Translations under genes and position numbers: made by a program
From: Nonomuraea angiospora
GTDB taxonomy: Bacteria > Actinomycetota > Actinomycetes > Streptosporangiales > Streptosporangiaceae
NCBI RefSeq assembly: GCF_014873145.1
Contig: NZ_JADBEK010000001.1
Location: 10,106,001-10,170,000 of the forward strand
Direction of reading: 5' to 3'
Length of the DNA stretch: 64,000 bases
The notes under the pieces: model-generated
The model's database searches: none
What the model saw: only the letters and a program-made list of their open reading frames with translations
What the model was told of the DNA's origin: nothing
Part shown: in pieces, positions 32,772 to 41,752 of the stretch
Layout: every line of letters starts with the position of its first letter
Numbering within the stretch: the first letter of the stretch is position 1

Positions 32772-33380
32772 ATGCACACCAACACCAACACGCTGCTCCA
32801 CCCGCTCGCGCTCCGCAGAGCGGAGCCCGAGGACCTTCCCGGCGTACTCACGCTGCTCGCGGACGCCGCCGAGTGGCTCTACTCGCGAGGAGTGCGGCAG
32901 TGGCCGCGCGGGGGGTTCGGCCCCGAGCGCATCGTGCCGCTCATTGAGGAGCGGGTGCTCTTCCTGCTCGACGACGAGCTCAGATACCTCGACCCCGACG
33001 AATCGGCCCCGCCGGTAGCCACGATAGCCGTCGACGACCACGCGGACCCCGAGTTCTGGACACTCGACGACGACCCCGGGGCTGCCCTTTATGTCCACAA
33101 GCTCGCCGTGGCGCGTCCCTGGTCCGGCAGCGGCCTCGGGGACGCCCTCCTGGACTGGGCCTGCACCTACGCCCACGCGGCCGGCCTGCCGTACCTGCGC
33201 CTGGACTGCGCCAAGGACAACTGGCGGCTGCAGGAGTACTACCGCAGGCGCGGGTTCCGCCACGTCCGCACGGTGGACCTTCCCCACCGCGCGTCCGGCG
33301 CCCTCTTCGAGCGCCCGTCGCTGGACCTGGCCACCACGGCCTTCCGTGACCTGACCATGGCCGAACTCATCTCCGCCTGA
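32772..33380 (+). CDS. GNAT family N-acetyltransferase
   Basis: 202 residues. The N-terminus is LALRRAEPEDLPGVLTLLAD. The acetyl-CoA motif is VHKLAVARPWSGSGLGDALL (P-W-SGSGLG). YLRLDCAKDNWRLQEYYRRR and GFRHV form the C-terminal strands and helix. GGGAG lies 10 nt before ATG 32772. The substrate is unknown. It ends in a strong terminator and so forms its own unit between the GntR gene and cutC. Confidence 0.82.
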   Translation: MHTNTNTLLHPLALRRAEPEDLPGVLTLLADAAEWLYSRGVRQWPRGGFGPERIVPLIEERVLFLLDDELRYLDPDESAPPVATIAVDDHADPEFWTLDDDPGAALYVHKLAVARPWSGSGLGDALLDWACTYAHAAGLPYLRLDCAKDNWRLQEYYRRRGFRHVRTVDLPHRASGALFERPSLDLATTAFRDLTMAELISA

Positions 33381-33393
33381 CACCCGCACTCAC

Positions 33394-33420
33394 GGCCCCG
33401 GTCCCCTCGGGATCGGGGCC
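33394..33420 (+). terminator. Strong hairpin terminator after the GNAT gene
   Basis: A 12-bp stem with one G-U pair: GGCCCCGGTCCC (33394-33405), loop CTC, GGGATCGGGGCC (33409-33420). It begins 13 nt after the stop codon. Confidence 0.75.
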
Positions 33421-33636
33421 AAGCGCCCTCGCGTCCGATGCCCCCCGCCCCACAGGGCGCGTGGCGGGCTGTGGGCTCGTCCGGCGGGCTCGGGCAGGGG
33501 GTACCGGTCGCGCGGACGCTGTGGGAGCGTCAGGGCGCCTGGAGCGGGCCTCTGGGGCGGCGGGGAGGCCGTTGGCCGGGACTTTTTGGGGTGATCGGCG
33601 GCGGAACGGTGCAGAGCACCATATAACCTCTCCTCC

Positions 33637-34317
33637 ATGACCGGATCCCTGCTCGAGGTGATCGCCCTCAACGTGCGTGACGCAGTGGCCGCCGAACAGG
33701 GTGGAGCCGACCGGCTGGAGGTCGTCGCCGACATGGCGGCCGACGGGCTGACCCCCTCCCCGGAGACGGTTGCCGCGATCGCCGCGGAGTGCCCCCTCCC
33801 TCAGATGGTGATGCTCCGCTGTGACGCCGGCTTCACCGCCGACCCCGACGTGCTCGACCGCCTGAGCCGCGACGCCAAGGCGTTGGCGCAGGCGGGGGCG
33901 GCGGGGTTCGTGTTCGGGTTCCTCGACGGCTCGGGGAAGGTCGATCTCACGGCGACCGAGGCGCTCATCCACGGCGTCTCGCCGCTCCCGTGGACGTTCC
34001 ACCGGGCGGTCGATCACGCCGCCGACGTCCAGGCGTCCTGGCGGGCCGTGCGGCTGCTGCCCAACCTGGCCACCGTGCTCACCTCGGGCTCGCCCAACGG
34101 GGTGGGGGAGGGGCTGCCGGTGCTGAGGGCGCGGGCCGACGCCGGTGACGGCTCGATCATCCTGGCCGGGGGCGGGCTGAAGCCGGCGCACGTGCCGGCC
34201 CTGCTCGACTACGGCATCCGCGCCTTCCACGTGGGCTCCGCCGTGCGGGCGAGCTGGTCCGACCCGGTGGACTGGCGCCTGGTACGCCAGTGGCGCTCCC
34301 TGGTCGAACGCGACTGA
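33637..34317 (+). CDS. cutC: CutC family protein
   Basis: 226 residues, TIM-barrel CutC family: LLEVIALNVRDAVAAEQGGA, then DRLEVVADMAADGLTPSPET, FVFGFLDGSGKVD, PWTFHRAVDHAADVQAS, and SIILAGGGLKPAHVPALLDY. The E/R/H positions of the putative active site (DRLE, FHRA) are present. CutC was linked to copper homeostasis in E. coli, but that role is disputed and the reaction is unknown. ATG 33637 follows CCTCTCC; the ribosome site is weak. Confidence 0.85.
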   Translation: MTGSLLEVIALNVRDAVAAEQGGADRLEVVADMAADGLTPSPETVAAIAAECPLPQMVMLRCDAGFTADPDVLDRLSRDAKALAQAGAAGFVFGFLDGSGKVDLTATEALIHGVSPLPWTFHRAVDHAADVQASWRAVRLLPNLATVLTSGSPNGVGEGLPVLRARADAGDGSIILAGGGLKPAHVPALLDYGIRAFHVGSAVRASWSDPVDWRLVRQWRSLVERD

Positions 34318-34322
34318 GACCG

Positions 34323-35468
34323 CTAGGGCAGGGCCGCGTCCGCGCGCCTGAGAGCGGCCGCCAGCGTGCGGATCGTGGCGGGCTCGTCCATGAGGCCGCC
34401 TCCGGCCTCCCGCTGCTCCTCCCACGCTCTCACCCGCTCCTGGTACGCGTCATAGCGCTCCAGATGGAAGGCGTAAACGGTGGCGAAGCGGCTCACCAGG
34501 TGGGAAGGGTGCATGTCCCACCCCTGGTAGAAGCCGTGCCCCAGCGAATGCCTGACCAGCTCGGCGTGCCGCCGCCACAGCGCGTGCACGTCACGGGTGA
34601 GCCCGGAGGCGGGCGAGGCGGCCAGAGATCCGTCCGACAGCTCCACCCTCGTGCCCGCGAACGCCGTCTGCATCACGTGCCGGGCGTGATCGCACGCCGG
34701 ATGGTCCAGCCGCTGCTCGTGCGGCGGCAGCCCGATCGCCGCGGTGTAGTCGAAGACCCCGAAATGCGCCGCCGCGAGCCGCCCGCCCAGCGACTCCGCC
34801 AGGTCCCCGCGCAGGAAGTGCAGCGTCTGCGGCGCCTCCACCTGCATCTCGAACCGCAGCCGCACCTCCAGCTCGTCCTCCAGCCGGGCCAGCACCTCCG
34901 TGAACTGACCGAGGTAGGCCTCCATGAGGACCTTGGGAAAGGTCACCGTGAAGCCCGGCGGCAGCTCGCCGGCCCGCTCCATCAGCCCCGAGAGGAACAG
35001 GTCGAGCGTGCGCACCGACCGCGCGGGATCCCCGTCGGCGAACGACTTCACCCGGGGGCCCCACCGCCGCGGCAGCGTGCCCGCCGTGTGCATCGTGGCG
35101 ACCGCCTCGACGGCCTGCGCCACGTGGTCGTCCTCCACCAGGTCGGGACGTACGCCGTACCCGTCCTCGAAGTCGATGCGCAGGTCCTCGATCGGCTCCG
35201 AGGTGAGCTTCTGGATCACCTTGGGATGCACGGCGGCGGCCAGCCCGCCGGACACCCCGAAGACCTCCGCCAGCGCGGCGGGATCGGGCAGATGTGCCTT
35301 GACCAGGGACAACGCGTGATCGCGCCACTCGGAGAGGGTGCGGATCGAGAACCGGTCGGCCGGGACGTAGACGGTGTGGACCGGCTGCCGCTCCTCGCCG
35401 GTCGAGGAGGGGTAGCGGGCCTGCTGGATCCGGTAGGCCTCGTCGAACCCCTCAGGAACGGAACGCAC
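34323..35468 (-). CDS. DUF6986/HpcH-HpaI aldolase-like protein
   Basis: 381 residues with a citrate lyase/HpcH aldolase-like TIM barrel. The metal-binding acids are in LRIDFEDGYGVRPD near residue 120; TFPKVLMEAYLGQFTEVLAR, RFEMQVEAPQTLHF (Glu ligand), HFGVFDYTAAIGLPPHEQRL, and HGFYQGWDMHPSHLVSRFAT follow. Annotations of relatives vary (aldolase, phosphoenolpyruvate kinase), so the reaction is open. ATG 35468 lies 17 nt inside the end of fprA, so translation is coupled to it. Last gene of the minus-strand run that starts at the luciferase-like gene. Confidence 0.7.
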   Translation of the reverse strand: MRSVPEGFDEAYRIQQARYPSSTGEERQPVHTVYVPADRFSIRTLSEWRDHALSLVKAHLPDPAALAEVFGVSGGLAAAVHPKVIQKLTSEPIEDLRIDFEDGYGVRPDLVEDDHVAQAVEAVATMHTAGTLPRRWGPRVKSFADGDPARSVRTLDLFLSGLMERAGELPPGFTVTFPKVLMEAYLGQFTEVLARLEDELEVRLRFEMQVEAPQTLHFLRGDLAESLGGRLAAAHFGVFDYTAAIGLPPHEQRLDHPACDHARHVMQTAFAGTRVELSDGSLAASPASGLTRDVHALWRRHAELVRHSLGHGFYQGWDMHPSHLVSRFATVYAFHLERYDAYQERVRAWEEQREAGGGLMDEPATIRTLAAALRRADAALP

Positions 35469-36753
35469 GGAGCATTGCCTCCAGGCCGACCAGCTTGACG
35501 CGTTCGCCCCGGCCCAGCGACCTGGCCAGCTCGGCCTCGGCCGCCTCGATCGCCAGCCAGTCCTCGTACGTCACGGGCCGCACCCCGCGCGCGGCCAGCA
35601 GCGCGTCGATGGCCCCGCCGCTCACCCGCGGGCGATCCGAGAGGTCGGCGAGGAGCGTGCGGACCGTTTCGGCCGCGTCGGACTTGTTGGTGCCGATCAC
35701 CCCGGTGGGACCGCGTTTGAGCCAGCCTGCCACGTATTCGCGGTCGCGCACCCGCCCGGCCTCGTTCGGCACGGTCATGGTCTGCTCAGAGAACGGCACC
35801 CCGGGCAGCGGCACGCTCTGGTAGCCCACCGAACGCAGCACCATGCCGACCGGCAGCGTCTCGAACTCGCCCGTGCCGACCACGCGCCCCTCCTCCGACA
35901 GGCGGGTGCGTTCGAGCTTGAGGCCCTCCACCCGCTCGGTGCCGAGGATCTCCACGGGCCGCAGCCAGAAGCGCACGTCGAGGCGGCGGGGGCGGCCCAC
36001 CGGGTTGCGGGCGGCCCACGACTGCAGGACCTTGATGTTGCCCTGGACCTGGCGCGGGAAGTCGACGCCCAGGACGACGGCCTCGTCCGGGCGGACGCAG
36101 ACGTCGGCGTTGGCCAGCTCGCCCAGCTCGCGCAGCTCCTTCAGGGTGAACTTGGCGTGCTCGGGGCCGCGGCGGCCGATCATGTGGATGGCCTTGACCT
36201 GGCTCGCCTCGAGGCGTTCGAGCACGTCGTGCGGCACGTCGGTGGAGCGCAGCTCCTCGTGGGTCTTGGCCAGGACGCGTACGACGTCGACCGCCACGTT
36301 GCCGACGCCGATCACCGCGACCTCGGAGCTGTCGAGCGTGAACCGCCCCGGATCGACGTCGGGGTGCCCGCAGTACCAGTTGACGAAGTCGGTGGCCGCC
36401 ACGCTGCCGGGCAGGTCCTCGCCGGGGATCCCGAGCTTCCTGTCGACCATCGCGCCCGTGCAGTAGACGACCGCGTCGTAGGCGCCCAGCAGGTCCTCCA
36501 CGGAGACGTGCTCGCCCAGCGTGACGCCGCCGAGGAAGCGGACCTCGGGCAGTTCGAGGACTTTCCGCAGGTAGTTCGCGATCGACTTGATCGACGTGTG
36601 GTCGGGCGCGACGCCGTACCTGACCAGCCCGTACGGGGTCGGCAGGCGTTCGAGGACATCGACCTCGACGGGCTCGGCCGACTGCTTCACCAGCGCCTCG
36701 GCCGTGTAGATCCCGGCGGGGCCCGACCCGATGACCGCCACGCGCAACGCCAC
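35452..36753 (-). CDS. fprA: NADPH-ferredoxin reductase, adrenodoxin-reductase-like
   Basis: 433 residues. FAD motif LRVAVIGSGPAGIYTAEALV, then LPTPYGLVRYGVAPDHTSIK, the NADP motif VAVIGVGNVAVDVVRVLAK, RRGPEHAKFTLKELREL, and the C-terminal GWLKRGPTGVIGTNKSDAAE. FprA moves electrons from NADPH to ferredoxins for P450s and related oxygenases, which fits a steroid-degrading host. GTG 36753 is chosen for AGGAGG (36762-36757) 3 nt upstream. It starts 19 nt after the truncated AMP-ligase gene. Confidence 0.9.
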   Translation of the reverse strand: MALRVAVIGSGPAGIYTAEALVKQSAEPVEVDVLERLPTPYGLVRYGVAPDHTSIKSIANYLRKVLELPEVRFLGGVTLGEHVSVEDLLGAYDAVVYCTGAMVDRKLGIPGEDLPGSVAATDFVNWYCGHPDVDPGRFTLDSSEVAVIGVGNVAVDVVRVLAKTHEELRSTDVPHDVLERLEASQVKAIHMIGRRGPEHAKFTLKELRELGELANADVCVRPDEAVVLGVDFPRQVQGNIKVLQSWAARNPVGRPRRLDVRFWLRPVEILGTERVEGLKLERTRLSEEGRVVGTGEFETLPVGMVLRSVGYQSVPLPGVPFSEQTMTVPNEAGRVRDREYVAGWLKRGPTGVIGTNKSDAAETVRTLLADLSDRPRVSGGAIDALLAARGVRPVTYEDWLAIEAAEAELARSLGRGERVKLVGLEAMLRAFRS

Positions 36754-36772
36754 GCTGCCTCCTAAGACTCGG

Positions 36773-37918
36773 TTACACGCGTCCCACCAGATGTAACCGG
36801 CCGGTGTGATCCAGGTATCCCCGATCGCCGGTCCGGATGAACCCGTCTCTCGCGAACACCGCATGATCGGTGTTCTTGCCAACGTAGCCGCTCATCACCG
36901 CCTCGGAGCGGAGGAGCACCTCGCCTTCGTCCTCATCTGACAGTACGCGTCCGTCGGCGCTCCTGATCGACACGTCCACACCGTCGCGTGGCCTGCCGAC
37001 GCAGACCTCGGCGTCCTCGGGCGGGTCGTCGGGCCGGGTGCCGAGCCCCAGCCCGGCTTCGGGGCAGATGTAGCGGTTGCACACGGGCACGCGGTATCTG
37101 TCCCGCAACGCCCTGATCAGCTTGGGCGGGGCGGGCGCGCCTGCGGACAGGATGAGGGCCAGGTCCGGCAGGTCCGCGCCGCAGGTCAGGATGCGCGAGA
37201 GCTGGTAAGGGGTGCCGTTGAGCACGCCGATCCCGTGCTCGCGGATCACCTTGACGGCGGCGTCCGGGCTCCATTCGGGCAGGACGTGACAGGTCCGCCC
37301 GGTCTGCAGGAACATCGGCAGCCGCGTGGCGAACCCGAGCCGGCCCAGCGGATGCGGCACCAGCCGCGCGTCGCCCGTCCCCCAGCGCGTCCCCGCCCCG
37401 TGGGCCCTGATCGCCTCCAGCTGCTTGTTGCCGAACACGACCCCCTTGGGGGGTCCCGTCCTGCCCGAGGTGAACGTGATCACGACCGGTCGCGCGGGAT
37501 CCGGCGGGAACGGCGGCGGTGGCGGCTCCCGCCTGCACAGGCTCCCGAGCCGGACGGGGCCGCCGCGAACGATGGGCAGCGTCACCACGTCGAGCCCGGG
37601 CAGCGGCGGGAGCACCCCGGGGGCGGTGATGACGATGGCAGGGTCCAGCCGGGCCAGCAGTTCCGGCCGCTCGGTCCCGATGCCGGCCGTCACCGCGTCG
37701 ATCTTCGCGGCCGCCACGTAACAGATCACGAACTCGGGCCCGTCGGGCAGCGCCAGCGCCACGACGTCGCCGACGCGCGTCCCCCGATGGGCGAGCCCGG
37801 CGGCCACCTGGTCGGAGAGCCGGTCCAGATCGGCGAAGGTCAGCACGGTGGAGCCGGTGACGACAGCGGCGCGCCCCCCGAATCTCCGTGCGGCCTCCCC
37901 GGCCAACAGGCGCAACAT
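36773..37918 (-). CDS. AMP-dependent acyl-CoA ligase lacking the C-terminal domain
   Basis: 381 residues. The N-terminal adenylation domain is intact: P-loop ITFTSGRTGPPKG (148-159), CNRYICPEAGLGLGTRP in place of the usual YGxTE, and GFIRTGDRGYLDHTGRLHLV with the TGD motif. The protein stops at LVGRV, right at the hinge. The mobile C-terminal domain of about 110 residues, with the catalytic lysine, is absent. It could form an adenylate poorly or not at all. It lies 120 nt after fadD3 and 19 nt before fprA. Confidence 0.7.
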   Translation of the reverse strand: MLRLLAGEAARRFGGRAAVVTGSTVLTFADLDRLSDQVAAGLAHRGTRVGDVVALALPDGPEFVICYVAAAKIDAVTAGIGTERPELLARLDPAIVITAPGVLPPLPGLDVVTLPIVRGGPVRLGSLCRREPPPPPFPPDPARPVVITFTSGRTGPPKGVVFGNKQLEAIRAHGAGTRWGTGDARLVPHPLGRLGFATRLPMFLQTGRTCHVLPEWSPDAAVKVIREHGIGVLNGTPYQLSRILTCGADLPDLALILSAGAPAPPKLIRALRDRYRVPVCNRYICPEAGLGLGTRPDDPPEDAEVCVGRPRDGVDVSIRSADGRVLSDEDEGEVLLRSEAVMSGYVGKNTDHAVFARDGFIRTGDRGYLDHTGRLHLVGRV

Positions 37919-38038
37919 GGCAGCTCCTGGGGCAGATTGCGCTAATTTGACCCTACCCGCCCCGAAGCCTCGCCAGACGGCCTCGCGCCCCCGTTCTCAC
38001 TTTTTCGCGCCCCAGCAGCCTCACCCTTCTGCGGGAGC

Positions 38039-39571
38039 TCAGCTCGGAAGGCCGTCAGCCGACGTACGGAGCGCCCGCTTGTCCACCTTGCCGTTCACGT
38101 TCACCGGCAGCGAGTCCACCACCACGACCCGCCTGGGCACCTTGTAGTTGGACATGTTGCCCCTGGCCCAGCCGATCAGCCCCTCGGGATCGACGGCGGC
38201 CCCGGGCCGCGGGACGACGTACGCCACCCCCGCCTCCCCGCTGACCGGGTCAGGCACGCCCACGACCGCCACCTGCGCCAGCGACCCCTCCCGCATCAGC
38301 AGCGACTCCACCTCGGCCGGCGAGACGTTGAACCCGTTGACGATGTAGAGCTCCTTCTTGCGGTCCACGATGGCGAGGTTGCCCGCCGGGTCCAGCACCC
38401 CCACGTCCCCCGTGTGCAGCCACCCGTCGCCGTCGACGACCTCCGCCGTCCGCGCGGGCTCGCCCCAGTACCCCCGCATCACCCCGTAGCCCCGCTGCAG
38501 GATCTCCCCGCGCTCCCCGGCGGCGACCTCCTTGCCGTCGTCGTCCACGATCCGCACCTCGATCCCGGGCACGGTCCGGCCGGTGGTGTTGGCGATGACG
38601 TCGATGGGGTCCCCGGCGCGGGTCATGGAGACGACCGTGCCCTCCATCAGCCCGTACGCGTTGATCATCCGCTCCAGCCCGACCCGCTCCACCAGCCGCG
38701 TGATCAGACTGGCGGGGACGGCGGCGGCGCCGCAGATGGCCACGCGCAGCGAGGACACGTCCCAGGACCCGCGGTCCAGCTCGTCCAGGATCCGGTGGAA
38801 GAGCGTGGGCGGCCCGGCCAGCACCGTGATCCGCTCGGAGGAGATCAGCGACATCACGGCGTCGGGCGTGAAGACGGGGATCGGCATCATCGTGGCCCGG
38901 CGCAGGACGCAGGCGATGAGCCCCGCGTTCAGCCCGAACCCGTGGCTGAACGGGGCGACGATCGGATAGCGGTCGCGCTCGTCGAGGGTGACGATCTCGG
39001 ACCAGTCCCAGTAGCCGCGCAGGACCTGGGAGTGGTCGATCATGACGCCCTTGGGCACGCCCGTGGTGCCCGACGTGGACATGATCTCGCACAGGTCGTC
39101 AGTGCGTACGGCGAGCGCCCGTTCCTCGGCCTCCCGAGCGGGGACCCGCGCGCCCAGGGCGCGTAAGTCGTCGGGGCGGCGCAGGCCGGGAAGGGGCGGC
39201 AGCAGGTCGGCGAGGGGAGTGGGCGACGGGCCCGCTCCGGTGACGAGCACCTTGGCGCCGGTCTTCTCGATCAGCTGGGCGGCCTCGATGCCCTTGAAAC
39301 GGGGCGAGAGCGGCACGATGATCGCTCCCGCGTCCCAGATCCCGAACGCGTGCCGCACCCAGAACGCCGAGTTCACCCCCCACATCGCCACCCGGTCACC
39401 CGGCTCGACGCCGAGGGCGATGAGGCCGCGGGCGATCTCGGCCGCCGAGGCCCGCAGCTCGGACAATGTCATCCGCGTGCCGCCCTCGGCGACCACGACG
39501 GCGCCGGGGTGGTCGTCCGCCTGGTCGCGAAGCATGCGGGGGAGCGTTCCCCAGTCCGGCATCGGTGCCAT
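38039..39571 (-). CDS. fadD3: HIP-CoA ligase, FadD3-like
   Basis: 510-residue class I adenylate-forming ligase with all core motifs: P-loop STSGTTGVPKG (165-175), INAYGLMEGTVVS, WLHTGDVGVLDPAGNLAIVD, the hinge DRKKELYIVNGFNVSPAEVE, and the catalytic lysine in NGKVDK (493-498). FadD3 (Rv3561) activates HIP, the C/D-ring propanoate left after A/B-ring removal, and starts the KstR2-controlled route. ATG 39571 or 39562 may be the start. It follows the PaaK-like gene by 7 nt. Confidence 0.85.
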   Translation of the reverse strand: MAPMPDWGTLPRMLRDQADDHPGAVVVAEGGTRMTLSELRASAAEIARGLIALGVEPGDRVAMWGVNSAFWVRHAFGIWDAGAIIVPLSPRFKGIEAAQLIEKTGAKVLVTGAGPSPTPLADLLPPLPGLRRPDDLRALGARVPAREAEERALAVRTDDLCEIMSTSGTTGVPKGVMIDHSQVLRGYWDWSEIVTLDERDRYPIVAPFSHGFGLNAGLIACVLRRATMMPIPVFTPDAVMSLISSERITVLAGPPTLFHRILDELDRGSWDVSSLRVAICGAAAVPASLITRLVERVGLERMINAYGLMEGTVVSMTRAGDPIDVIANTTGRTVPGIEVRIVDDDGKEVAAGERGEILQRGYGVMRGYWGEPARTAEVVDGDGWLHTGDVGVLDPAGNLAIVDRKKELYIVNGFNVSPAEVESLLMREGSLAQVAVVGVPDPVSGEAGVAYVVPRPGAAVDPEGLIGWARGNMSNYKVPRRVVVVDSLPVNVNGKVDKRALRTSADGLPS

Positions 39572-39578
39572 GTCACCC

Positions 39579-40619
39579 CTAGGTGATGAGAGCGCGGTCC
39601 CTTCCGAGGTGGTGGCCGCGCAGGTCGTTCACCGTGCCCGGCGCGGGGGTCTCGGAGACGTCCTGGGCGATCTCCACGTTGATCGATATGGGCGTCAGCG
39701 CCTGGACGGCCTGCTGGATCCTCGACTTCCACATGGGGTTGCGGACCAGGCTCGCCCGGCTGAACGTGACCGTGAGCACGGCCGCGTCCAGCGTCCCCTG
39801 GCGGCTGATCGACAAATCCCAGCCGGACACGCCGTCGACCTTGGACAGCGCCTTCTCGATGCGCGGCAGCGCCAGCCACACGCCTCTGACCAGCACGTGG
39901 TCGCCCACCGTGTGGGCCGGTGCGGGGATGCCCGCGCCGCCGAGCGCGGCGACCTGGCCGGTCCTGAGCACGGTGTCGCCGGCCGCGGAGGTGACGACCA
40001 GCTCGGCGAGCCCGGCCGCGGGGTCGGGGGAGTCGTCCTTGGTCAGCGCCGCCAGGCCCAGCACGTCATCGGCGAGCGGGGTGAGCGGCTCGTCCTCCGA
40101 CGCCCGCCACGCCAGCGCGCCGCCGGTGAACGGGCTCGCGAACACCTCCGTCACCTGGGCCTCGAACTCTCCCGCCAGGTGGGCGATCGTCCGTTTGGAG
40201 GCGATCTCGCCGGTGAGGACGATGTTCCTGAGCCCGAGGTCCAGCGGGTCCAGCAGGAACTCCAGGTGCAGGCGGGCCAGGAAGTCCATCGCGCCCGTCG
40301 GGGTGGTGACCAGGGTGGAGGCTTTGAGTGCGGTCAGCGCGTGGTGCAGGCGCATCCGCCCGCGCGGGCCCACGTCGGCGGCGGCCTCGGCCACGTCGGC
40401 CGCGGCGGCCGTCCAGAGCGCCCCGGCGGGTTCGGCGAGCGCCACGACGACGCGCTCGCGCTCGCCGACCCCGCACTCGCGTAGCGCCTTCGCCGTCAGC
40501 ACGTGGTCGCGGGGGTCCAGCGGGACGGCGCTCGACAGGTCGGGGGAGACGAGCAGGAGCCCGGTGGCCGAGCGCGCGGCGGCGCCGAGGTCGTCACGGG
40601 TGAGCCAGCGGACCATCAA
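39579..40619 (-). CDS. Degenerate PaaK-like acyl-adenylate-family protein
   Basis: 346 residues. A PaaK/F390-synthetase-like segment is visible: ALKASTLVTTPTGAMDFLAR, LGLRNIVLTGEIASKRTIAH, FEAQVTEVFASPFTGGALAW. A C-terminal domain (ISRQGTLDAAVLTVTFSRAS) resembles the PaaK C-terminus. The Ser/Gly/Lys P-loop of active ligases is not recognisable near the N-terminus, so activity is doubtful and a regulatory or partner role for FadD3 is possible. Second gene of the luciferase-like operon; only 7 nt before fadD3. Confidence 0.6.
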   Translation of the reverse strand: MMVRWLTRDDLGAAARSATGLLLVSPDLSSAVPLDPRDHVLTAKALRECGVGERERVVVALAEPAGALWTAAAADVAEAAADVGPRGRMRLHHALTALKASTLVTTPTGAMDFLARLHLEFLLDPLDLGLRNIVLTGEIASKRTIAHLAGEFEAQVTEVFASPFTGGALAWRASEDEPLTPLADDVLGLAALTKDDSPDPAAGLAELVVTSAAGDTVLRTGQVAALGGAGIPAPAHTVGDHVLVRGVWLALPRIEKALSKVDGVSGWDLSISRQGTLDAAVLTVTFSRASLVRNPMWKSRIQQAVQALTPISINVEIAQDVSETPAPGTVNDLRGHHLGRDRALIT

Positions 40620-40665
40620 AGCACCATCTCCGTACGGTCGGGCGTCCGGGGCGTAGGGCGGGCCG

Positions 40666-41733
40666 TCAACGGGCCACCTCGGTCATGAACAGCGCCATCG
40701 AGTCGCACACCCGGTCATGCGCCAGCCCGCCCACCTGCGCCTGGATGATGAGGTCCGTCGCGCCCGCCTCGGCGATCCTGGCCAGGGCCTTGCGCGAGCC
40801 CTCCACGTCGTCGACCACCACCATCAGGTGCTCGCGCAGCGTGGCCATGGACTCGTCTGGCGGCATCCCGGCCGCGAGCTGCCCCAGCACCCGATGAGTG
40901 GCGTGGCGGGCGTCGTAGTAGTCGGGCGGGGTGACGAGGTTGACCTGGCGGCGGATGTACCACAGGACGGCGTCGGCGGCCGCGGCGGTCGCCTCGTCGC
41001 GGGTGGGGGCGACGTACCAGGGGATCATCAGGGCGACGCGGCGGCTTGCCGGGTCGAAGCCGTGCTCCGCCAGACATTCCCGATATTTCGCGATGTCGGA
41101 GGCCACGTCGTCGATGCCCTTGAGCATCGTCATGCCGAGCAGGTTGTACCCGTGCCTGGCCGCCGCCAGATAGCCCTCCAGCGAGGTCGAGGCCACCCAC
41201 ACCGGCGGGTGCGGCCGCTGGGCCGGGCGCGGGTAGACGGCCACGTCGGGGATCTCGAAGAACTCGTTCGACCGGCTGACCGGCTCGCCGTCGGCCTGCC
41301 AGATGGCCAGCGTCGCCTCCAGCGAGTCCTCCCAGATCTGCCGCGACTTCTCGAACGGCCGCTGGAACGCCTGGTACTCCAGGGGCGAGGCCCCCCGTCC
41401 CGTGCCGAACTCCACCCGGCCGCCGCTCAGCACGTCCAGCGTGGCGACGCGCTCCGCCGTGCGGATCGGGGACTGGAACGGCAGCAGCACCACGCCGAGC
41501 CCCAGATGGATGCGCTCGGTGCGCTGTGAAATGGCGGCCAGGACCAGGTCGGGCGCGGAGGAGTGGGAGAAGCCCCTGGTGAAGTGGTGCTCCACGAACC
41601 AGGCCGTGTCGAATCCCAGCCGGTCGCCCAGCACGACCTGGTCGACCACGTTCTGGAACGCCTGCTGCTCCACTTCGCGGGTGCGACCGCGAACCTCGAG
41701 CTCATACCCCAGGCTGATCCGTACGGACGTCAT
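40666..41733 (-). CDS. LLM class (luciferase-like) flavin-dependent oxidoreductase
   Basis: 355 residues, bacterial luciferase fold: DRLGFDTAWFVEHHFTRGFS, IHLGLGVVLLPFQSPIRTAE, LDVLSGGRVEFGTGRGASPL, RPHPPVWVASTSLEGYLAAA. Members use FMN or F420 for oxidation or monooxygenation. ATG 41733 (MTSVRISLG) has GGAGG 5 nt upstream. The M. tuberculosis steroid region carries a similar LLM gene (Rv3520c). First gene of LLM-PaaK-like-fadD3-ligase-fprA-DUF6986, with a palindromic KstR2-type site 20 nt upstream. Confidence 0.85.
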   Translation of the reverse strand: MTSVRISLGYELEVRGRTREVEQQAFQNVVDQVVLGDRLGFDTAWFVEHHFTRGFSHSSAPDLVLAAISQRTERIHLGLGVVLLPFQSPIRTAERVATLDVLSGGRVEFGTGRGASPLEYQAFQRPFEKSRQIWEDSLEATLAIWQADGEPVSRSNEFFEIPDVAVYPRPAQRPHPPVWVASTSLEGYLAAARHGYNLLGMTMLKGIDDVASDIAKYRECLAEHGFDPASRRVALMIPWYVAPTRDEATAAAADAVLWYIRRQVNLVTPPDYYDARHATHRVLGQLAAGMPPDESMATLREHLMVVVDDVEGSRKALARIAEAGATDLIIQAQVGGLAHDRVCDSMALFMTEVAR

Positions 41734-41752
41734 CGCGCCTCCGAAGTAGTGA

